Part shown: positions 44,675 to 54,200 of the stretch, piece after piece
Numbering within the stretch: position 1 is the stretch's first letter
Layout: each line of letters begins with the position of its first letter
Origin: JBBDMU01 sp040905685
GTDB lineage: Bacteria; Bacteroidota; Rhodothermia; Balneolales; Natronogracilivirgulaceae
Length of the DNA: 64,000 nt
Assembly: GCA_040905685.1 (NCBI GenBank)
Contig: JBBDRB010000083.1
Span: 1 to 64,000 of the forward strand
Direction of reading: 5' to 3'
The notes under the pieces: model-generated
What the model was told of the DNA's origin: nothing
Database searches by the model: none
Seen by the model: the letters and a program-made list of their open reading frames with translations, nothing else
Position numbers and translations under genes: made by a program

Positions 44675-45247
44675 ATGAAAGCATTCTTTCTCGACCGGGA
44701 CGGCACCGTTAATGAGGATTACAATTTTGTCCACTCACCGGGACAATGGACCTGGTGTAAAGGTGCCATTGACGCCATACGGTGGATGAACCGCCACCAG
44801 TTCAAAGTCATTGTCGTCACCAACCAGTCGGGGGTCGTCCGGGGCCGGTATACCCTGGAAGAAGTCCGACGCCTGCACAGGTGGGTTGACCATCAGCTGA
44901 AGGACCATGACGCCCGGGTCGATGACTGGTTGACGGCCCCGTGGCATCCTGATTTTCATGAGGGCCGGGACCCTGCCCTGCTGAAAGACCGGAAACCGGA
45001 GATCGGCATGTTTGAAAAAGCAAGGGCAAAGTACGGGATCGATTACCGGCAAAGCCTGATGGCCGGGGATAAGGTCTCAGACCTTATCCCCGCCGTCAGG
45101 CTGGGCATTACCCCGTTTATGATACGATCCCGTTTCTGGGATCAGCAAGACCATGCCTGGGTCTGTGATAATAACATCGAGGTTTTTGATGATCTCGGAG
45201 CGGTGGTTAACCGGTTGGAGAAAGACAAAAGAAACCCGAACTCATAA
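44675..45247 (+). CDS. HAD-IIIA phosphatase, GmhB-like
   Basis: A 190-residue HAD phosphatase of the GmhB/HisB-N type. Asp7 and Asp9 (LDRDGTV) are the nucleophile and acid/base, TNQSGV is motif II, and KDRKPEIGM with AGDKVSD are motifs III/IV. The zinc loop of E. coli GmhB (Cys92, His94, Cys107, Cys109) is replaced: the place reads TAPWHP ... LKDRKP, with none of the four ligands. The substrate may be D-glycero-manno-heptose 1,7-bisphosphate or a related bisphosphate. No other heptose genes are near. Confidence 0.8.
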   Translation: MKAFFLDRDGTVNEDYNFVHSPGQWTWCKGAIDAIRWMNRHQFKVIVVTNQSGVVRGRYTLEEVRRLHRWVDHQLKDHDARVDDWLTAPWHPDFHEGRDPALLKDRKPEIGMFEKARAKYGIDYRQSLMAGDKVSDLIPAVRLGITPFMIRSRFWDQQDHAWVCDNNIEVFDDLGAVVNRLEKDKRNPNS

Positions 45248-45325
45248 GCGGGTTGATTATCACGGATCATGCTCATATTATGGTATATTCTGTCAACTGC
45301 AATATTATAGGGACACCCGTAAATT

Positions 45326-46294
45326 ATGAAGTATTTAACGGTAGCATTATTACTTCTGGTGCCGGCCGGACTGTTAAGTCCGGTTCAGGAAGTCATGGCA
45401 CAGGAAGGGAAAGTACAGATTGCAAAATTAAGCGGTGACCGGACCGGATTTGAGTCCATCCGCGCAGAATTTAAAAAAAGAAATCCCGGCTATGATATGG
45501 CCTATCATTATGATACACGTAAAATATCATCCGGGGATCACACCCGCGTGGTTTTTGTCCAGGAAATTGAAGGGATAACGAATCAGGATCAGACAGCCCG
45601 GGCTACGGTAACCGGCCGGCCGGGCGCTCCGAACCATTCGGAAGCCATCGTCGGTGATATCATCATCCTGCAAAAAGGGGAGATGCTGGAAACCGACGTT
45701 GAAACGGGCCTGCTGGTCTTTGATGTCCCCAGGGAGCCCGGCGCCGAGCTGCCGGGCTTCATACGCCCCGACTGGGACCCCAAAATTACCGATGTTCCGG
45801 GAGGCTGTGCAACGGATATCGATGCATACCGGCGCATTTTGCTAACCTGGAGAGAAGAAGTCGGCACCTACATCTACCATGCTCTGAATGCCCACCGGGT
45901 CCGGATCAGGGACTCCTTCAGCCACTACCATCCGGCAGAGGGCGGCTTTGATGAATTTTACCTTGTTCAGATGACCGAGCCGGGGGCCAGGATCATTACC
46001 AGCGAGCAAACCGCACTGATCAAAGAACCGGGATCGGTGGAAAAAGCCCAGGTTGAGGATTTGATGCAGGAATACGATCTGGAAGTAGGGGATCTGATCT
46101 ATTTGCCCCGGGGGGTGGTACACCGTGGAGTTGGCGGTGTTGTGGCTCAGGTGATAACCGTACCGGGGTTCATACCGGGTAGTGAAATAGGGGTGGATCA
46201 TCATTTGCGTGCTATTAACGAGCGCCTGGGCCTGGCGGGAAAGGAGGCTTTGCCTTATAATGTGGAATCTTCCGATCACGCGGTAATACGGTGA
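45326..46294 (+). CDS. secreted cupin-domain protein
   Basis: A 322-residue exported protein. The first ~25 residues form a signal peptide ending near VMAQ. The C-terminal half carries a cupin: SHYHPAEGGFDEFYLV gives the His-His-Glu ligands, and IYLPRGVVHRG the later His. The N-terminal half has similar strand rhythm without clear metal ligands, so a two-cupin layout with one active site is likely. I do not know a named family. It is the first of three exported-protein genes, 29 bases before the ThuA-like gene. Likely periplasmic, acting as a dioxygenase, isomerase or sensor of a sugar-like ligand. Confidence 0.7.
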   Translation: MKYLTVALLLLVPAGLLSPVQEVMAQEGKVQIAKLSGDRTGFESIRAEFKKRNPGYDMAYHYDTRKISSGDHTRVVFVQEIEGITNQDQTARATVTGRPGAPNHSEAIVGDIIILQKGEMLETDVETGLLVFDVPREPGAELPGFIRPDWDPKITDVPGGCATDIDAYRRILLTWREEVGTYIYHALNAHRVRIRDSFSHYHPAEGGFDEFYLVQMTEPGARIITSEQTALIKEPGSVEKAQVEDLMQEYDLEVGDLIYLPRGVVHRGVGGVVAQVITVPGFIPGSEIGVDHHLRAINERLGLAGKEALPYNVESSDHAVIR

Positions 46295-46323
46295 TTGATA
46301 TTTAAAACATAAAACCAGCATCT

Positions 46324-47073
46324 ATGAAAAAGTTTGTGATACCGTATTTCCTGTTATTATTATCTCTGACCATGGCAGCATATTCGCCCGTCGAAGAACC
46401 TCCGGTAAAAGCGCTTCTGATTACAGGCGGAGGCTGGCATGATTACGAGACACAGGAAAAACTGCTCATCGAAGCGCTCAGCGAGCGTATCAATATAGAA
46501 TGGACGATCATCCATGAAGGTGACGGTGAGCCAGACCATCATACATCGGTCCTGCTGGAAGACAACTGGGCTGCCGGCTATGATGTTATTATTCACAATT
46601 CCGGATTTGGCCGGGTTACCGACCCGGACTTTGTTAAACACTTTGTGGCTCACCATGAGGGTACCCCGGCTGTGCTGGTGCATGCGGCCGTGCACAGTTA
46701 TCGTTATGCCGAACCGGCCGATCCCTGGTTTGAATTTATGGGGCTTCAGTCAATGAGGCATGAAAGCCAGCGCCGGTTCGAACTGGAGAATATAGCCCCT
46801 GAACACCCGGTCATGCGCAGCTTTCCCGAAACCTGGCAGACGCCCGTTGACGAGGTGTACATCATTGAAAGGATTTGGGGAGATATTACCCCGCTGGCCC
46901 GGGCCTATGGCGTCGATACGGAAGCCTACCATCCGGTGACCTGGACCCACGAGTTTAACGGAACCAAAGTCTTCGCGACCTCTCTGGGCCATAACAATGA
47001 GATGTTCAGCCAGACCGAATTTTTGGATATGGTAGCCAACGGTGTGCTCTGGGCCACGGAAAGACTAAACTGA
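46324..47073 (+). CDS. secreted ThuA-domain protein
   Basis: A 249-residue exported protein of the ThuA (trehalose utilisation) type, a glutamine-amidotransferase-like fold. A signal peptide (about 1-19) precedes the domain. Typical blocks are LLITGGGWHDYETQ, the HAAVHSYRY region, THEFNGTKVFATSLGHNNEMF and the C-terminal NGVLWATERL. ThuA proteins act in disaccharide and keto-sugar catabolism, but the chemistry is not fully settled. It sits between the secreted cupin and the large dehydrogenase/cytochrome lipoprotein, a partnership common in Bacteroidota and Planctomycetota. Confidence 0.88.
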   Translation: MKKFVIPYFLLLLSLTMAAYSPVEEPPVKALLITGGGWHDYETQEKLLIEALSERINIEWTIIHEGDGEPDHHTSVLLEDNWAAGYDVIIHNSGFGRVTDPDFVKHFVAHHEGTPAVLVHAAVHSYRYAEPADPWFEFMGLQSMRHESQRRFELENIAPEHPVMRSFPETWQTPVDEVYIIERIWGDITPLARAYGVDTEAYHPVTWTHEFNGTKVFATSLGHNNEMFSQTEFLDMVANGVLWATERLN

Positions 47074-47113
47074 TCGCTCATCCAATCTCCGGCACTTATA
47101 AAATAACCAGTTA

Positions 47114-50100
47114 ATGACAGCCTTAAAACGACCGGCATCCGGTCAGTACCCTGTTTCCCCGTCGGCCTTTATCACCTTTTGCATACTTGTCCCGGTCATT
47201 TTATCCGCATGTTCCGGTAAATCCCAGGAAGCGTCCGTTACCCTATCCGTGAGCGATGAGCAGGCCGGACAATCCTCCAGGGCAGCCCTGGAGGAAGTTT
47301 CCCCCACCGTTCACGCCGGTGACCTGGATATTTCCCTGTGGGCATCCGAAGAACTGGTGGCCGACCCGGTTGCCCTTCACGTCGATCATCAGGGAAGGGT
47401 ATGGATTACCAGTACCGAGCGAAGACGTAAGGGTGACATTGACATCCGCGGACACCGTGACTGGATGATCGAATCCATGGCCATGGAGACGGTTGAAGAC
47501 CGGAGGGCGTTTCTGCATGAAAAACTGGCCCCGGAAAAAAGCGCTGAAAATCAATGGCTGCTGGACCGTTTTGAAAACGGCACGCAAACCTGGCCCGACC
47601 TTACCACGGTCAAAGAGTCCGTTTACCGGCTGGAGGACCTGACCGGAAACGGGTATGCCAATGAATCGGATTTATTCATCAAAGATTTCAACGAAGAAAT
47701 AACAGATGTTGCCGGGGCGATACTCTACCATGAAGGCGATGTCTTTCTGGGCGTTTCTCCCGACCTGTGGCGGATCAGGGACCAGGACGGTGACGGACGT
47801 GCAGACTCGAAAGAGTCCATCAGCCATGGCTACGGGGTTCATCTTGGATTTGGCGGACACGGGATGTCCGGGCTGACGCTGGGCCCGGACGGGCGTATCT
47901 ATTGGTCTGTCGGGGATGTGGGTGCCAACATCACCGATAAGGAAGGCCGGCAGTGGAGCTACCCCAACGAGGGGGTCATCGTGCGCTCGGAACCCGACGG
48001 AAGCAATTTTGAAGTCTATGCCGCCGGACTCCGAAATACGCATGAGTTCACGTTTGACAAGTACGGCAACCTGATTACCGTTGACAATGACGGTGACCAT
48101 GACGGGGAGCAGGAACGGATCGTATACCTGGTGGACGGTTCCGACAGCGGATGGCGGATAAACTGGCAGTTTGGAAAATATACGGATCCGAAGAACAATG
48201 ACTACAAGGTTCTGATGGAGGAGGATTATCATAAGCCCCGGTTTGACGATCAGGCCGCCCATATTCTTCCCCCCCTGGCCAGCTATCACAGCGGTCCGAC
48301 GGGCATGTCCTATAACCCGGGTACCGCTCTGAGTGATAAATGGAAGGATCACTTTTTCATGATCTCCTTCAGAGGATCAGCCGTAAATTCGGCGCTGTTT
48401 GCTTTTACCCTCACCCCGAGCGGAGCGTCATTTGAACTGGACACCGACCAGATGGTCATGGAGGGCATTCTGGGGACCGGCATGCATTTCGGTCCCGACG
48501 GCGCCCTGTATTTTGCCGACTGGATCGAAGGCTGGGAGACAAAAGGCCGTGGGCGTATATGGAAAATGGACACTGTTGCCGACAGGCAATCGGCGATCCG
48601 GACGGAAACAAAAAATCTGCTCGGAGAAGATTTTAACGGCCGGTCACCCGATGAGCTGCTAGGCCTGCTCCGGCACGCCGATATGCGGGTTCGTAAAAAG
48701 GCCCAATTCGAACTGGCCGGCAGGAATGAAACACAAACGCTGCTCCGGGCCCTGGAGCAACAGGACCATCAGCTGGCCCGGGTCCATGGAATCTGGGGGT
48801 TAGCTCAAATCGGACGGAAAACGCTGGCTGCGGTCGAACCGCTGGCCGGATACCTGGACGATCCCGATCCGGAGATCCGGGCCCAGGCCGCAAAAATGCT
48901 GGGCGATGTCCGCTACAGCCCGGCCGGCGATGCCCTTATCCCCCTGCTGGAAGATGACCATGCCCGGGTTCGGCTCATGGCCACCGAGGCACTGGGGAGA
49001 CTGGCCTATCGCAGGGCCCTTCAGCCGGTGACAGAGATGCTTCAGGCCAATGACGACGAGGATGTGTATCTGCGCCATAGCGGGGCCATTGCCCTGGCCC
49101 GTTTCGGGGATGGCGAAGCGGTGGCCGGTCTTGCCACCCATCCCTCCCGCGCCGTCCGCATAGCCGCCGTGGTGGCCCTGAAAAGGCTTGGCCATCCGGG
49201 CGCCGCACGGTTTCTGAATGATGAGGATGAATTTATCGTGACCAATGCCGCCCGGGCTATCAACGATGATATCTTTATAGAAGAGGCTATACCTGATCTT
49301 GCGCGCATGCTCGATCAAAGCCGGTTTACCAATGAACCCCTCCTCCGGCGCTCCATTAACGCAAACCTGTTCAGCGGTACACCGGCCGATGCCCGAAGGC
49401 TGGCGGCCTTTTCCATCCGGGACGACATTTCGGAGGAGCTGAGGATCGAAGCGCTGAGTACCCTTTCTGTATGGCCGGAACCGTCGGTGCTTGACCGGGT
49501 TACGGGCATGCACAGGGGACAGGTCCAAAATAGCCTGGAGGATGCCCACGATGCCCTGGAGCCGGTCATTGCACAGCATTTAGCCGGCCACAGCCCTGCG
49601 CTGAAGATGGCTTGCCTTAAAACAGCAAGTCTTTTGCGGTATACGGGCGTCGTGTCTGAGGTTGCAGACCTTTTAGCCCATGATCCCTCGGCCGAGGTAC
49701 GCATAGCCTCCCTGACGGCCCTTCTCGAAATGGGTTACGACAGCATCGGTGAGGTTATCGCCATTGCTTTGGATGATGAGGACCGGGATGTGCGGATGTA
49801 TGCCCTGAGCCTGATCACTAATCTGGACCTTCCGGCCCCGGAGCAGGTCGGCATGCTGGAAAACACTCTGGAAAACGGATCGGTAGCAGAGCAGCAAACC
49901 GCCCTGGAAACCCTCGGTACAATCGATGACCCCTCATCCATTGCCGCCCTGGACCGGCAGTTGGAGTTGCTGATAGCCGGAACATTGCCTCCGGAAATTC
50001 AGCTGGACCTCATGCTGGCCGTAAAGGCCGTTCATTCTCAGTCGCTGGAGGACAAACTCGGGCAGTATGAAACCGGTAAATCCAGGGAAGATTCCCTGTC

Positions 50101-50560
50101 CTATTACCAGGCCTCCCTGCACGGCGGGGATGCGGAGGTTGGCCGCCGGATATTTTACCGTCACGAAGGGGCCCAGTGCATCCGCTGCCATGCTGTCGGC
50201 GGCGACGGAAGTGAGGTTGGTCCGGACCTGGAAGCGGCCGGATCCCGGTTGACACGCGAGGAAATGCTGGAGGCCATGGTGGATCCGGCAGCCAGCCTGG
50301 CGTTCGGCTACGGTGTCGTGGCCCTGAGGCTGAACGACGGGGAAACCGTACGGGGCATTCTGGTCGGGGAGACCGATACGCAGATCACGGTGAAGGCAGG
50401 CGATCAGCAGGTGGAAGTGGATAAAACCCGCATCAGCGAACGCGTCAACTCTCCGTCAGGCATGCCGGCAATGGGAACTTATCTGACGCGCAGTGAACTT
50501 CGTGACCTGGTCGAGTTTCTGGTATCGCTGAAAGCTACCGGCGTATCGGTCAGTCAGTGA
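47114..50560 (+). CDS. lipoprotein: dehydrogenase propeller, HEAT repeats, cytochrome c (PVC-type)
   Basis: An 1148-residue exported lipoprotein. The signal peptide ends at the lipobox LSAC (Cys33). A beta-propeller like soluble sugar dehydrogenases follows (about 60-480; DPVALHVDHQGRVWI, GLTLGPDGRIYWSVGD, GMHFGPDGALYFADW). HEAT-like helical repeats lie at about 510-960, and a cytochrome c domain near the C-terminus binds heme through CIRCH (Cys1022, Cys1025, His1026), with a likely Met ligand in GMPAMG. The layout matches the PVC-type heme-binding dehydrogenase group. It would oxidise a sugar or polyol in the periplasm and pass electrons to the chain. A terminator follows. Confidence 0.88.
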   Translation: MTALKRPASGQYPVSPSAFITFCILVPVILSACSGKSQEASVTLSVSDEQAGQSSRAALEEVSPTVHAGDLDISLWASEELVADPVALHVDHQGRVWITSTERRRKGDIDIRGHRDWMIESMAMETVEDRRAFLHEKLAPEKSAENQWLLDRFENGTQTWPDLTTVKESVYRLEDLTGNGYANESDLFIKDFNEEITDVAGAILYHEGDVFLGVSPDLWRIRDQDGDGRADSKESISHGYGVHLGFGGHGMSGLTLGPDGRIYWSVGDVGANITDKEGRQWSYPNEGVIVRSEPDGSNFEVYAAGLRNTHEFTFDKYGNLITVDNDGDHDGEQERIVYLVDGSDSGWRINWQFGKYTDPKNNDYKVLMEEDYHKPRFDDQAAHILPPLASYHSGPTGMSYNPGTALSDKWKDHFFMISFRGSAVNSALFAFTLTPSGASFELDTDQMVMEGILGTGMHFGPDGALYFADWIEGWETKGRGRIWKMDTVADRQSAIRTETKNLLGEDFNGRSPDELLGLLRHADMRVRKKAQFELAGRNETQTLLRALEQQDHQLARVHGIWGLAQIGRKTLAAVEPLAGYLDDPDPEIRAQAAKMLGDVRYSPAGDALIPLLEDDHARVRLMATEALGRLAYRRALQPVTEMLQANDDEDVYLRHSGAIALARFGDGEAVAGLATHPSRAVRIAAVVALKRLGHPGAARFLNDEDEFIVTNAARAINDDIFIEEAIPDLARMLDQSRFTNEPLLRRSINANLFSGTPADARRLAAFSIRDDISEELRIEALSTLSVWPEPSVLDRVTGMHRGQVQNSLEDAHDALEPVIAQHLAGHSPALKMACLKTASLLRYTGVVSEVADLLAHDPSAEVRIASLTALLEMGYDSIGEVIAIALDDEDRDVRMYALSLITNLDLPAPEQVGMLENTLENGSVAEQQTALETLGTIDDPSSIAALDRQLELLIAGTLPPEIQLDLMLAVKAVHSQSLEDKLGQYETGKSREDSLSYYQASLHGGDAEVGRRIFYRHEGAQCIRCHAVGGDGSEVGPDLEAAGSRLTREEMLEAMVDPAASLAFGYGVVALRLNDGETVRGILVGETDTQITVKAGDQQVEVDKTRISERVNSPSGMPAMGTYLTRSELRDLVEFLVSLKATGVSVSQ

Positions 50561-50577
50561 GCTTTATCTGTATCAAC

Positions 50578-50609
50578 CAGAGCCAAAGGTTCTGATTTTT
50601 CCCTTTTTT
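50578..50609 (+). terminator. intrinsic terminator after the exported redox cluster
   Basis: CAGAGCC (50578-50584) and GGTTCTG (50588-50594) form a 7-bp stem (one G-U pair) around loop AAA, followed by ATTTTT, CCC and a run of six T. It lies 17 bases after the stop of the dehydrogenase gene and before frr. Confidence 0.65.
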
Positions 50610-50657
50610 AGCTTATCTTTTTAGCGGATATCCAATTATAACCAACCATACTGCTTT

Positions 50658-51224
50658 ATGCTTCCTGAACTTAAAGAACATTACGATCTGGCGAATATGG
50701 AGATGAAAGAGGCTATCAATTTTCTTAAGCGCGAACTTTCCCACATCAGGGCCGGAAAAGCAACCCCAAGCCTGCTGGATGGGGTCAAAGTTGATTACTA
50801 TGGTGCCAGTGTTCCCCTGAACCAACTCGCCAATATAACCGCCCCGGAAGCCCGGCTGCTTAAGGTTGAACCCTTTGACAAGACCAGCATCGGGGAAATA
50901 GAAAAGGCCATCATGGCCTCCGGACTCGGGCTCAATCCCCAGAACGACGGTGCTGTTATCCGGATACCATTGCCGCTGCTGTCGGAGGAGCGCCGGAAGG
51001 AACTCGTGAAAGTGGCCCGGGATAAATCCGAACAGGCAAGGGTAAGCGTGCGCAATGCACGCAGGGATGCCAAGGAGCTGGTGAAGAAAACGATGAAAGA
51101 AGATTCCTTGCCGGAAGATTCCCGCTTTGAAGCTGAAGATGAAATCCAGAAACTGACGGATGAGTTCAATAAAACCATTGAAGAACTTTTAACGGCAAAA
51201 GAAAAAGAAATTCTGACGGTCTGA
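50658..51224 (+). CDS. frr: ribosome recycling factor
   Basis: A 188-residue tRNA-shaped factor that, with EF-G, splits post-termination ribosomes. Family blocks are LSHIRAGKATPSLLDGVKVDYYG and LNQLANITAPEARLLKVEPFDK (in part), then IRIPLPLLSEERRKELVK and a helical end with EDEIQKLTDEF. Length is normal (185 in E. coli). It is separated from the redox cluster by a terminator and precedes smc by 56 bases. The usual tsf/pyrH neighbours are absent. Confidence 0.95.
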   Translation: MLPELKEHYDLANMEMKEAINFLKRELSHIRAGKATPSLLDGVKVDYYGASVPLNQLANITAPEARLLKVEPFDKTSIGEIEKAIMASGLGLNPQNDGAVIRIPLPLLSEERRKELVKVARDKSEQARVSVRNARRDAKELVKKTMKEDSLPEDSRFEAEDEIQKLTDEFNKTIEELLTAKEKEILTV

Positions 51225-51229
51225 ACCCT

Positions 51230-51249
51230 ACCGCTTTCAATGAAGCGGT
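51230..51249 (+). other. perfect hairpin between frr and smc
   Basis: ACCGCTT (51230-51236) and AAGCGGT (51243-51249) form a perfect 7-bp stem with a six-base loop, starting five bases after the frr stop. No T run follows, so it is not a standard terminator. It could protect the frr mRNA end or attenuate smc. Confidence 0.45.
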
Positions 51250-51280
51250 GGAGAATATATAACCTGTTAACAACTGATTA

Positions 51281-54200
51281 ATGTACCTGTCGGAACTCGA
51301 ACTGCAAGGTTTCAAAAGTTTTGCCCAAAAAACCAAGGTTAAATTTGACAGCGGACTCACCGCTATTGTCGGGCCCAACGGGTGTGGTAAGTCCAATATC
51401 GTTGACGCGCTGCGTTGGTCTCTGGGCGAACAACGCCCCTCCCTGTTGCGCTCGGCGGCGATGACCAATGTGATCTTCAACGGCACGGCCAGTAAAAAAC
51501 CCCTGGGCCTGGCCGAAGTGTCGCTCACCATTCAGAACAACAAGGGCATTTTGCCGGTAGAATATACCGACGTAACGATTACCCGGAGACTTTACCGTTC
51601 GGGAGACAGTGAATACCTGCTTAACAATTCCCCCTGCCGTTTGAAGGATATCGTTGACCTTTTCATGGATACCGGAATGGGGTCGAATGCCTATTCGGTC
51701 ATTGAACTCAAAATGGTCGAAGAGATCCTCAATGACAAGAACAACGACCGCAGGAAGCTGTTCGAGGAAGCCGCAGGCATCACGCGCTATAAGGAACGCA
51801 AGAAGCAGACCCTGCGCAAACTCGATGAAACGCGCGGGGATATGAGGCGCGTCGAAGACATCCTTTTTGAAGTGCGTAAAAAAACACGGTCCCTGCAAAT
51901 GCAGGCTTCCAAAGCCGAACGGGCCAAAAACTATGAAGAGGAACTGCACCGCCTGGACCTTGCCGTGGCGAACTATGAATATTCGTTCACATCCAAAGAA
52001 CGGGCACCGCTCAACGAGCGAATCATCAACGCCACCACCGCCCGGGATGAATTCAACAGAAAGGTGGATCAGCTCGAGCAGGGGGAAGCCAGGGCCCAGC
52101 AAATTTTGATGGATATCGAAAAAGAAGAAAATGAGGCTCAAAAAGTCGTCAACGCCATATTCAATCAGCTAAAAGATGCCCAGACCTCCCTCCGGATCAT
52201 CAATGAGAAAATCAGGAATGAGAAGGGTGTAATTCACCAGTTCGAGCAGGATATCATTCAATCCGAATCGGATATAAAAGAGCTGAAAAAAACCGGACGC
52301 GAAGCCGAACAGAACCTTGTTAAGGGCCAGGCCGGGCTGGAACAGGCCGCCAAAGACCTCGCCGGTGCGAATGAGAATTTCCAGCGGTACGAAGAGGAAT
52401 TAACCGTCAGTCGACGGAACCTGGATGAAGCCAATCAGCAATACCAGGGGATCAGCAAGAAGATAAATGATCGCCAGTCAGTTCACATACGCCTTGAGTC
52501 GCGCATAGAGGGCAATGAAGAAGATCACCGGCGTGTGGAGCAGGAAATATCGGAAAAAACGAGGAACATAGACGGCTTTGCCACTGAACAGCCCGATTTT
52601 GAAAGCCGCCTTAAACACGCCGTCTCCGAGCGCGAACGCGCGGAAGAGGCTCTCACCGGGATCCGAGCCGGCCGCGAGGATTTATCGGTGCGGCAGAACC
52701 TGTTAAAAGACGAACTTCGCCTCATGAACAGTCGCCACGATGCCCTGCTCTCGGAGATAACCCTGCTCCAGAGCATTGCCGATTCGAATGAAGCGTTCCC
52801 GTCCAGCGTGCGTTATTTGAAGGATAACAGCAAAGAACTCCCGTCATTTTCAGTCCTTTCCGATATACTGTCTACCTCCGATGAATATGCCGTAGCCCTG
52901 GAATCCGTATTGGGGGAAGCCTGTAATTTTATCGTGGTGCAAAGACCGGAAGACGCCCGGCTGATCGTGGAACAGCTGAAAAAGGAAAAAAGGGGCAAAA
53001 TCACCATCATCCCCCTCGGTCACCTGGCCGGTTCCTATCCGGTGGACAAACACTCGTTGTATCACCATGTTGAATGCGGGGACCGGTACGAACCGGTAAA
53101 ACAACTTTTCCTGGGCAGGGTAACGGTGCTCGGTTCCATGGATGAGGCCCTCGACCACCGTACTCCCGGGGTGACCTTCGTCAGCAAAGGCGGCGATGTG
53201 ATCAGCCCGGATGGGTTTGTCAACAGCGGCAGCGTACACAAGAATGTTGGCACCCGGGTGGGCCTGAAAGATAAGGTGAAAGCGCTCAGGGAAAAAGCCG
53301 GCCGCCTGGCGGGCGACATCCAAAAAACCGGGGCCGAACTGGAGCAAGTCGCTGCAAAGCACCGACAACTGGATGCACAGGCCGCTGAAAACGCAGCTAA
53401 GGAAGCCGCCTCGGTGGTGCAAAGCATGGAGTCCAGGAAGAATACGGTGGAAGCCCAGAAAAAGATCTATGAAAAGAACCTGACGGAACTGAATGAACGC
53501 AAAACAAAGCTGCAGGCTTCGTTGAGGGATATGGAGGAAGAGCTCGGGATGCTTCAGCCCGAACATGATAAGCTGCAGACACAGCTGGAAAGTGTGGTGC
53601 GGCGGCAACTGGAACTTAAAACTGAATTGCAGAAGAAGGAGGAAAGCCGGCACCGGGCACTAAGCCGCTATAATGAGATCAAGCTTCGCCACCGCGATGC
53701 CGGCAATACGGTCGAAAACATAACAAAAGATATCGCTCGTGCAGCAAGCGGTGTTGAGGAAGTGAAAAAAAGGCTGAACCAGCGTGCTGAACATGCAAGG
53801 CAAAGCAAGGATAAAATCCTGGCGTTTCAAAAGGAGATCGAACAGACGCAAGAGCGGATCGCCGAACTGGACAAAGAGGGGTCCGTCGCCTCGCAAAAGC
53901 ATAAAGAAACCCAGGAGGCCAGCAGCCGTCAGCGGGGCAAGATCAATTTGCTGGAGGAGAGCCTGAAGGAAAACCGTCGCCAGAAAGAGACCAATACCGA
54001 TTTGCTCCATTCTCTTGATCTGACGAAATCCCAATACGATATGGAATTAAGGCGGATTACCGATTACGTTTGGGAAAACTATGGACTCATGGCCGATCAG
54101 ATCGGGGAAACCCTGCCGGATGACACCGATGTATCCACGGCTAAAGAAACGATATTTACCATCAAGGAACGTTTAAAGAACATAGGGCAGGTTAATCCGT

